NCBI GenBank assembly: GCA_017999235.1
Contig: JAGOBN010000034.1
Location: forward strand, 1 to 13,245
Direction of reading: 5' to 3'
DNA length: 13,245 nt
From: Anaerolineales bacterium
GTDB lineage: Bacteria > Chloroflexota > Anaerolineae > Anaerolineales > UBA6663
Shown here: positions 8,075 to 13,245 of the stretch, in pieces
Layout of the letters: each line of letters opens with the position of its first letter
How positions within the stretch are numbered: position 1 is the first letter of the stretch
Position numbers and translations under genes: made by a program
Notes under the pieces: model-generated
What the model saw: the letters and a program-made list of their open reading frames with translations, nothing else
Database searches by the model: none
What the model was told of the DNA's origin: nothing

Positions 8075-8083
8075 CAATCCCTC

Positions 8084-11050
8084 ATGTCCTTCGCCTCCCC
8101 CTGGTTTCTCCTGCTCGCGCTCACCCTGCCGGCCCTGGCCTGGCTCGGGTGGCCGGCGCGCGGGTCCACCCAGGGGCGGGAACGAGTCAGCCTGCTCCTG
8201 CGCCTGCTGATCGCGGCCCTGCTGATCCTGAGCCTGGCCGGCCTGGAGCTGCGCCGCGCCTCGGATACCTTGTCGGTCGTCTTCTTGGTGGACGATTCGG
8301 ATTCGATGCGGCTGCCCCTGCAGACGGAGGCCGGCGCCACCACGCCGCATCAATTGGCGCTGGCCTATGTGCGCCGCGCCCTGGAGACCATGCCGGTGGA
8401 GGACGCGGCCGGCGTGGTGCTCTTCGGCGGCGACGCGGTGGTGGAACGCCCGCTGTCCGCCAGCCGCGCGCTGGCTTTGCCCACGTCCAAAGTCGTCTCC
8501 CTGCAGACGGACCTGGCCGGCGCCATCCGCCTGGGCTTGGCGCTGCTGCCTACCGATACCGCGCGCCGGCTGGTGATCCTCTCGGATGGGCTGGAGACCA
8601 CGGGCGACGCGCTGGAGGCGGCCCGCCTGGCGGCCGCCAACGGCACGCAGATTGTGGTGGTGCCGTTCAACATCAGCGGCGGTTCGGAAGCGCTGGTGAC
8701 CGCGGTCAAGGCGCCCACGCGCCTGCGCCAGGGCGAAGAGTTCGCGCTGGACGTGCAGATTGAGTCGACGCTGGATCAAGTGGTGGGCGTGCGCGTGCTG
8801 GCCGGCGAGGCCGTGGCGTACGAGGGCCAGCTGCAATTGCGGCGCGGCCCCAACGCCTTCGCGCTGCCGCTGAAGGCCGGCGCGCCGGGCTTTGCCGCCT
8901 ACCGGGTGCAGATTACGCCAGCGGCCGGCGCCGACACCTTCTACCAGAACAACGAAGTGGCCGCCTTCACCCAGGTGGCCGGCCCGCCGCGTTTGCTCCT
9001 GATCACCAACCCCCAGCCGCGCGATGGCGTGGCCGGCGAGCCGGAATTGCTGGCGGCTTTGCGCGCCTCCGGCTTCCAGGTGGATGTGCTGGACCCGGCG
9101 CGCCTGCCGGCCGAACTGCCGGCCCTGTCCGAGTATGCGTCGGTTATTTTGGTGGATGTGCCGGCGCGCGCGCTGGCGCAGCGTCAGATGCGGGCGCTGG
9201 AAACCTACGTGCGCGACCTGGGCGGCGGGCTGGTGGCCGTGGGCGGCCCCACCTCGTACGGCGTGGGCGGCTACTTCCGCACCCCGCTGGCGGAGGTCTT
9301 GCCGGTCGATATGGAGATCAAGGATCAGAAGCGCCGCGCGCGGCTGACGCTGGTCTTTATCGTGGACAAATCCGGCAGCATGTCCGAGGTCTCCGGCGGC
9401 GCGCAAAAAGTGGATTTGGCCAAGGAGGCCGTGATCCGCTCGCTGGAATTGCTGAGCCCCACCGACAAAGTGGGCGTGATTGCGTTTGACGATACGGCCG
9501 CCTGGGTGGTGCCGATCACGCCGCTGGAGAACCCGGACGCGGTTGCCAACGCGGTGGGCACCATTCGCGCCGACGGCGGCACCGATATCCTGGCCGGCGT
9601 GCAATTGGCGGCCGGCGCGCTGCCGCAGGATGATTCGGCCGTCAAGCACGTGATCCTGCTCACCGACGGCGGCGCGGACCCGACCGGTATCCCGGAGCTG
9701 GTGCGGCGCCTGAATGAGGAGTACGGGGTCACGCTCTCCACCGTGGGCGTCGGCCCCGGCGCCGCGCCTTTCCTGCCGCAGCTGGCGGAGGCGGGCGGGG
9801 GGCTGCATCACTTCGCGGCTGATCCCAGCACCATCCCGGCCATCTTCGCCGAGGAGACCACGCTGGCCACCCGCGCGTACATTGTGGAGCAGGATTTCTT
9901 CCCGGCCCAGGTCAGCCCCAGCCCGATCCTGGCCGGCCTCACCGCCGTGCCGCGCCTGCTAGGCTACATCGGCACCACGGCCAAGAGCGCGGCCCAGACC
10001 ATCCTGGTCAACCCAGACAGCCCCAACCCGGAAGCTCCCGATCCCGTGCTGGCGGCCTGGCAGTTTGGCCTGGGGAAGTCCGTGGCCTGGACTTCGGATG
10101 CCACCGGCCGCTGGGCCAAGTATTGGGTGAGCTGGGATGAGTACGCGCGGTTCTGGGCGCAGGCGGTGCGCTACACCATTTCGGCCGGCGCGGCGTCCCC
10201 GGCCGGCGTGCGGGTGGAACGGTCCGGCGAACAGGCCGCCCTCACCGTGGACGCTCAGACGCCGGCCGGCGCGTTCCTCAATGGGTTGACGGTGCAGGCC
10301 AATGTGGTGGGGCCGGATGGCGAGACGCAGACCGTGACGCTGGCGCAGGTCGCGCCCGGCCGCTACACCGGCGCATTCACGCCCGCGGCCGAAGGCGCCT
10401 ATTTGATCCGGGTGACCGGGGTAGAGGGCGCGGCGGACGGCGAGCCGGCCGTGGCGCAAACCGCCGGCTGGGTGCTCTCGTATTCGCCGGAGTATCAGCG
10501 CCTGGCCGCGCCGCCCGAAACCGATTCACAAGCGATGCCGGCGCAGGTGCGTTTCCTGCTCCAAGTGGCGGCGCTGACCGGCGGCGGGGCCGTGACCGGG
10601 GACTATGCCCGGGTCTTCGCGCATGATCTGCCGCAGCCGCCCAGTTCCGCGCAGCCGGTGTGGCCGGCGCTGCTGCTGGCCGCGGCGCTGTTGTGGCCGG
10701 TGGATATCGCCGTGCGCCGGCTGGTGATTACGCGCCTGGATCTGCGCCGGGCGTGGGAGCGGGGGGTGAGCTGGCTGGGGCTGGGCGCGCGCCCGGTCGT
10801 GGCGGCGCCGCCCCGGCCGGAGCGCCTATCCGGGTTGTTCCAGGCTAAACAGCGCGCCGGCGAGGCGGCCCCCCGGTCGCCGGCGGGTGAGCGGCCGGCC
10901 GCAGGCCCGCCGCCAGCGGCGGCTTCCCAGGTGGACAGTCCGCCGCCCCCAATGAGTCCGCCCGCGACGCCGCCGGCCGCGTCACCTACCACGACCTCGG
11001 CGGCGCTGCTGGCGAAGAAGAAAGCGCGCGAGAAGAAGCCCGGCGATTAG
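8084..11050 (+). CDS. Large membrane protein with two VWA domains flanking a glutamine-amidotransferase-like domain
   Basis: There are 988 residues. Helices lie at about 6-23 and 36-54, giving an extracytoplasmic body. VWA-1 spans about 62-200 (metal site DDSDS 70-74, T142, D168 in LSDG), followed by a beta-rich segment. Residues about 301-415 form a class I glutamine-amidotransferase-like domain (RLLLITNP, GGGLVAVGGPTSYGVGGY, TPLAEVLPV). VWA-2 spans about 421-595 (DKSGS 428-432, T500 in DGGTD, D528 in LLTDG). A beta domain with YTGAFTPAAEGAYLI follows, then a helix at about 857-873. The final 110 residues are cytoplasmic and rich in Pro and Ala, ending in a Lys-rich tail. I see no cysteine, so the amidotransferase-like domain cannot use the usual Cys nucleophile and is probably structural or ligand-binding. 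This architecture is known in VWA proteins near MoxR. It begins MSF like its upstream neighbour and has no ribosome site. Confidence 0.92.
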   Translation: MSFASPWFLLLALTLPALAWLGWPARGSTQGRERVSLLLRLLIAALLILSLAGLELRRASDTLSVVFLVDDSDSMRLPLQTEAGATTPHQLALAYVRRALETMPVEDAAGVVLFGGDAVVERPLSASRALALPTSKVVSLQTDLAGAIRLGLALLPTDTARRLVILSDGLETTGDALEAARLAAANGTQIVVVPFNISGGSEALVTAVKAPTRLRQGEEFALDVQIESTLDQVVGVRVLAGEAVAYEGQLQLRRGPNAFALPLKAGAPGFAAYRVQITPAAGADTFYQNNEVAAFTQVAGPPRLLLITNPQPRDGVAGEPELLAALRASGFQVDVLDPARLPAELPALSEYASVILVDVPARALAQRQMRALETYVRDLGGGLVAVGGPTSYGVGGYFRTPLAEVLPVDMEIKDQKRRARLTLVFIVDKSGSMSEVSGGAQKVDLAKEAVIRSLELLSPTDKVGVIAFDDTAAWVVPITPLENPDAVANAVGTIRADGGTDILAGVQLAAGALPQDDSAVKHVILLTDGGADPTGIPELVRRLNEEYGVTLSTVGVGPGAAPFLPQLAEAGGGLHHFAADPSTIPAIFAEETTLATRAYIVEQDFFPAQVSPSPILAGLTAVPRLLGYIGTTAKSAAQTILVNPDSPNPEAPDPVLAAWQFGLGKSVAWTSDATGRWAKYWVSWDEYARFWAQAVRYTISAGAASPAGVRVERSGEQAALTVDAQTPAGAFLNGLTVQANVVGPDGETQTVTLAQVAPGRYTGAFTPAAEGAYLIRVTGVEGAADGEPAVAQTAGWVLSYSPEYQRLAAPPETDSQAMPAQVRFLLQVAALTGGGAVTGDYARVFAHDLPQPPSSAQPVWPALLLAAALLWPVDIAVRRLVITRLDLRRAWERGVSWLGLGARPVVAAPPRPERLSGLFQAKQRAGEAAPRSPAGERPAAGPPPAAASQVDSPPPPMSPPATPPAASPTTTSAALLAKKKAREKKPGD
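11047..11050. other. Overlapping convergent stop codons (TTAG)
   Basis: The plus-strand VWA gene ends with TAG at 11048-11050. The minus-strand peptidase ends with TAA, read from 11049 to 11047. The two genes therefore overlap tail to tail by four bases, with no intergenic space for an intrinsic terminator for either operon. Confidence 0.93.
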
Positions 11051-12138
11051 GGCCGGAAGGCGCCGCGCACCGTGGCGGCCAGCGCCTGCAGGCCCTTGGC
11101 CACCGGTGCGGTTTCGATAAACTCATCCGGCCGGTGAGCGTTGCCGCCGTGGGTCAGGCCAATGCACACGCACGGCCGGCCCTGGCTGAGGGGGATGTTG
11201 GCGTCGGTGGAGCCGGTGTCGAACTTGGCGGAGTAGCCCACGTCTTGCAGGGCGCGGGCGGCGGTCTGGACCAGCGGGTGTTCGCGCGGGATCGAGCCGC
11301 TCGGCCGATCCCCAATCACAGTCATCTCCAAGAGAACGCCCTGCCGGCGCTGGGCATCCGCCAGCGCTTCCACTTGTTTGACCAGCGCGGCCAGCGCCGC
11401 CGGGTCTTCCGACCGCAGGTCCAAATCCAGGGTGGCTTCGCGCGCGATGGTGTTGATGGAGGTGCCGCCGGCCAGCGTGCCGATGTTGAAGGTGGTCCGC
11501 GGCGCGGCCGGCACACTCAAGCGCGTGAGCTCGGCCGCCAACTGCACCAAGTGGTGGATGGCCGACGGCCGGCCGAAATTCAGCCAGCTATGCCCGCCCT
11601 CGGCCCGCGCCGTGAAGCGCAGGCGGCGCACCCCGATGCCGCCGTGGTAGATGTAGCCCAGCGTCATCCCTTCCAGCACCACGGTGGCTTGCACCGTCTC
11701 GCCCAAGCGTTCCATCACCCGGCGCATGCCGCGCAGGTCGCCCAGCCCTTCTTCACAAATATTGGCGGCCAGCCACAGGTCGCCGGGCAGGCGCTCACCC
11801 TCCAGCGCCCAGATCAGGCCAAACAAGCCGGCTACCCCCAGCGAGTTATCGCCGATACCGGGCCCGTTCAGGCGCTCGCCGGCGCGGGTCAGGGTGAGCG
11901 GGGTCTCGGCGGGGAAGACCGTGTCGGTGTGCGCGGTGACCAGCACCGGGCGGCTGGCGCCCTGGCCGGGCCGGCGGGCGAAGACGTTGCCGTCCGCGTC
12001 CAGGCTGACATCGCTCAATCCCAGGATCGCCAGCCGGTCGCGCACGAACTGCGCGCGCTGAAGCTCCTGAAAGGTGGGCGCCGGGATCTGCTGGATGGCG
12101 CCGGCCAACTCCACGACGCGCTCGGCTAAGGTGGGCAT
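11047..12138 (-). CDS. M20 family metallopeptidase (PepT/carboxypeptidase-like)
   Basis: This is a 363-residue, probably cytoplasmic, zinc-dependent peptidase or amidohydrolase. The M20 metal and catalytic residues are present: AHTDT (H70, D72), GIGDN (D97, bridging ligand), ICEEG (E129 general base, E130 ligand), Glu156 in VVLEG and His335 in GGNAHRPDEF. A dimerisation-domain His (GGHSW, H183) is also seen. GSTDAN and THGGNAHRPDEFIE at the C-terminus are typical of PepT-like M20 proteins. I chose the ATG at 12138-12136. A longer frame exists upstream, but its extra 63 codons overlap the kinase gene and translate to Arg/Gly-rich noise. AGAGG (12147-12143 on this strand) overlaps the kinase stop and serves as ribosome site with a short spacing. 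The substrate (di/tripeptide, or acylated amino acid) cannot be decided. It is coupled to the PfkB kinase. Confidence 0.92.
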   Translation of the reverse strand: MPTLAERVVELAGAIQQIPAPTFQELQRAQFVRDRLAILGLSDVSLDADGNVFARRPGQGASRPVLVTAHTDTVFPAETPLTLTRAGERLNGPGIGDNSLGVAGLFGLIWALEGERLPGDLWLAANICEEGLGDLRGMRRVMERLGETVQATVVLEGMTLGYIYHGGIGVRRLRFTARAEGGHSWLNFGRPSAIHHLVQLAAELTRLSVPAAPRTTFNIGTLAGGTSINTIAREATLDLDLRSEDPAALAALVKQVEALADAQRRQGVLLEMTVIGDRPSGSIPREHPLVQTAARALQDVGYSAKFDTGSTDANIPLSQGRPCVCIGLTHGGNAHRPDEFIETAPVAKGLQALAATVRGAFRP

Positions 12139-12146
12139 AGGGCCTC

Positions 12147-13154
12147 TCACACCACGCGGACGGAGCCGCGCAAAGCGTCCAGCCGCGCCCGCGCCAGGCC
12201 GGGCGTGCTGTCCAGGGCATATAAAGCGCCGGTGCCTTCCACCACCAGGGAAGCGGAGACGGCGCCGCGCAGGGCTGCTTCCACCGGGTCGTCGGTTTCG
12301 GCCAGACCCACCAGGAAGCCGCCGCAATACGCATCGCCGGCCCCGGTCACATCCCGCACCTTGGCCGGATAGGCCGGCATGTGCCAGCGCCGGCCGCCGG
12401 CGGTGTCATACAGGAACTGGCCGCGCGCGCCCAGCTTGAGCACCACCAGCTTGGCGCCCAGCGCGCCGAAGGCCTCGGCCGCCTCCCACAGGTCCGCCAG
12501 CGGCTCGCGGAAGAAGGCGCGCGCTTCCATCTCCGAAGGCAGAAAGGCGTCCAGGCCGTTGACAATCTGCTTCACGTCGTCGGAGAAGGCCGGCTGCATG
12601 TAGCGGACCGATGGATCACACGTGATGTAACGGATGTGGCTGCGCCGGAAGGTGGCCGGGAAGGTGTTGTGGACCACGAACTCGCAGGGCGCGAGGTGGG
12701 CGCCCCGCGCCGTTAAGTATTCGGCCGGGATCTCGGTGGGGCGGGCGGCCAGCGGGCCAAAGCGCGTGCGCTCCTCCTGGCCGTCGGTGGAGGTCGCATA
12801 GCCCTCCAATTCCGGGGGCAGCGCGCGGCCCAGGCGCGCGAAGTGCGTGGCCGGCTCGGTGTCCTGGCGCTCTTCCAGCGAGCGATAGGCGTAGAACGTG
12901 CGCGTGTCCTGCGCGTCCGGCAGGACCTTAACGCCGGCCACGTCCAGGCCGCGCGCCGCCAGCTGCTCCAGCCACTCGGCTGGGTAATTCGCGCCGACGC
13001 GGCCCACCAGACCGGTGCGGGCGGCCCAGACGCGCGCGCCGGCGGCCGCGTACACGGCATTCCCGCCCAGCTTGCGCAGGTGCATTTCGCCGGCGGCGGT
13101 GAGCGCGTAATCTTCGCGCAGCCCGCCCACAAAAATGTATTGCGGATTGATCAT
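12147..13154 (-). CDS. PfkB family carbohydrate/nucleoside kinase
   Basis: This is a 335-residue soluble ATP-dependent kinase of the ribokinase/PfkB family. It has the N-terminal Gly-Gly substrate-site motif in KLGGNAVYAA (28-37), FLPSEMEARAFF (204-215) in the position of the usual Asn/Glu motif, and the second PfkB signature RDVTGAGDAYCGGFLVGL (267-284), in which GAGD provides the anion hole and catalytic base Asp274. Length and domain order are normal. Substrate specificity (ribose, fructose, adenosine, ADP-heptose-like sugars) cannot be read from motifs alone. The gene is first in a two-gene minus-strand operon, 8 bases before the M20 peptidase. The start at 13154 is the first Met before the family N-terminus. 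The 16 bases upstream contain no Shine-Dalgarno sequence, so initiation may be leaderless or near-leaderless. Confidence 0.92.
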   Translation of the reverse strand: MINPQYIFVGGLREDYALTAAGEMHLRKLGGNAVYAAAGARVWAARTGLVGRVGANYPAEWLEQLAARGLDVAGVKVLPDAQDTRTFYAYRSLEERQDTEPATHFARLGRALPPELEGYATSTDGQEERTRFGPLAARPTEIPAEYLTARGAHLAPCEFVVHNTFPATFRRSHIRYITCDPSVRYMQPAFSDDVKQIVNGLDAFLPSEMEARAFFREPLADLWEAAEAFGALGAKLVVLKLGARGQFLYDTAGGRRWHMPAYPAKVRDVTGAGDAYCGGFLVGLAETDDPVEAALRGAVSASLVVEGTGALYALDSTPGLARARLDALRGSVRVV

Positions 13155-13165
13155 AGGGTGGGTCT

Positions 13166-13171
13166 ATTTTA
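13166..13171 (-). promoter_or_regulatory. Possible -10 element for the kinase-peptidase operon
   Basis: On the minus strand TAAAAT (13171-13166) differs from the TATAAT consensus at one base and lies 11 bases before the ATG at 13154. A start about seven bases downstream would give a nearly leaderless mRNA, matching the lack of a ribosome site. There is no convincing -35 box at the right distance, so this is a weak call. Confidence 0.35.
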
Positions 13172-13183
13172 GTCGAGACCTGC

Positions 13184-13194
13184 TTCCGGCGGAA
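13184..13194. promoter_or_regulatory. Short inverted repeat upstream of the kinase, possible operator
   Basis: TTCCG (13184-13188) and CGGAA (13190-13194) are perfect inverted copies around one central G, in the region where a -35 box of the kinase promoter would lie. A small dyad here could bind a repressor, or may be chance. A second dyad, CCCCGC (13214-13219) and GCGGGG (13233-13238), lies further out with a 13-base loop and no T-run. Confidence 0.25.
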
Positions 13195-13245
13195 ATCAGG
13201 GAATGTTAACGATCCCCGCCGCCTTATCTTGCGCGGGGCGTGGAG

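Noticed and set aside
8063..9811. A 582-codon open frame on the minus strand opposite the double-VWA gene
   Set aside because: Its translation is Arg/His/Gln/Gly-rich noise without motifs, and the opposite strand codes clear VWA domains. Long antisense frames are expected in GC-rich coding DNA.
12139..12327. N-terminal extension of the M20 peptidase by 63 codons
   Set aside because: The extension lies inside the kinase gene, is Arg/Gly-rich, and does not look like an M20 N-terminus. The ATG at 12138 has a ribosome site and fits the family length.
13155..13245. tRNA or other structured RNA in the end gap
   Set aside because: The short dyads at 13184-13194 and 13214-13238 do not make a cloverleaf, and no conserved RNA motif is visible.

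Overview
The window is high-GC, densely coded DNA. I infer a free-living bacterium, most plausibly a Chloroflexota (Anaerolineae or Ardenticatenia-like) lineage. The basis is codon style, very short gaps, and an ABC-2 transporter joined to MoxR, DUF58 and BatA-type genes. This rests on gene content and general familiarity, not on a marker gene. I see no rRNA, tRNA, CRISPR, transposase or phage gene.

Layout, plus strand (1-11050). A seven-gene run plus the tail of one upstream gene reads like one transcription unit. The order is: (i) the C-terminal end of a beta-rich, probably extracytoplasmic protein (1-404); (ii) an ABC-2 type exporter, ATPase 406-1371 and permease 1368-2336, sharing ATGA; (iii) a three-helix membrane protein with a long Gln/Ala-rich region, a (Gly-Gln) spacer and a conserved-looking C-terminal cap (2344-4020); (iv) a MoxR AAA+ ATPase (4070-5080); (v) a soluble DUF58 protein with a von Willebrand A (VWA) fold (5157-6041); (vi) a BatA-like membrane VWA protein (6074-7990); (vii) a 988-residue membrane protein with two VWA domains around a glutamine-amidotransferase-like domain (8084-11050). 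MoxR proteins generally work with VWA partners as a chaperone or maturation machine. Here four VWA domains with apparently intact metal sites are paired with one MoxR. Topology predictions put MoxR and DUF58 in the cytoplasm and the other three VWA domains outside the membrane, so a plausible job is remodelling or assembling envelope complexes. The substrate is not evident.

Layout, minus strand (13154-11047). A PfkB-family carbohydrate or nucleoside kinase and an M20 metallopeptidase form a two-gene operon. It converges on the VWA operon, and the two terminal stop codons overlap in the tetranucleotide TTAG, leaving no room for an intergenic terminator. A possible near-leaderless promoter precedes the kinase.

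The most unusual signal is not a protein. The three gaps before the VWA genes (DUF58, BatA-like, double VWA) carry C/A/T-rich leaders without a Shine-Dalgarno sequence. All are built on 7- or 8-bp CACC-containing tandem units, and they resemble the 3' tail of 16S rRNA itself rather than its complement. One is a clean array (three TAATCACC, then nine AATCACC). One is a diverged copy of the same pattern. One is half of a long purine/pyrimidine inverted repeat. By contrast moxR has an ordinary AGGAG site.
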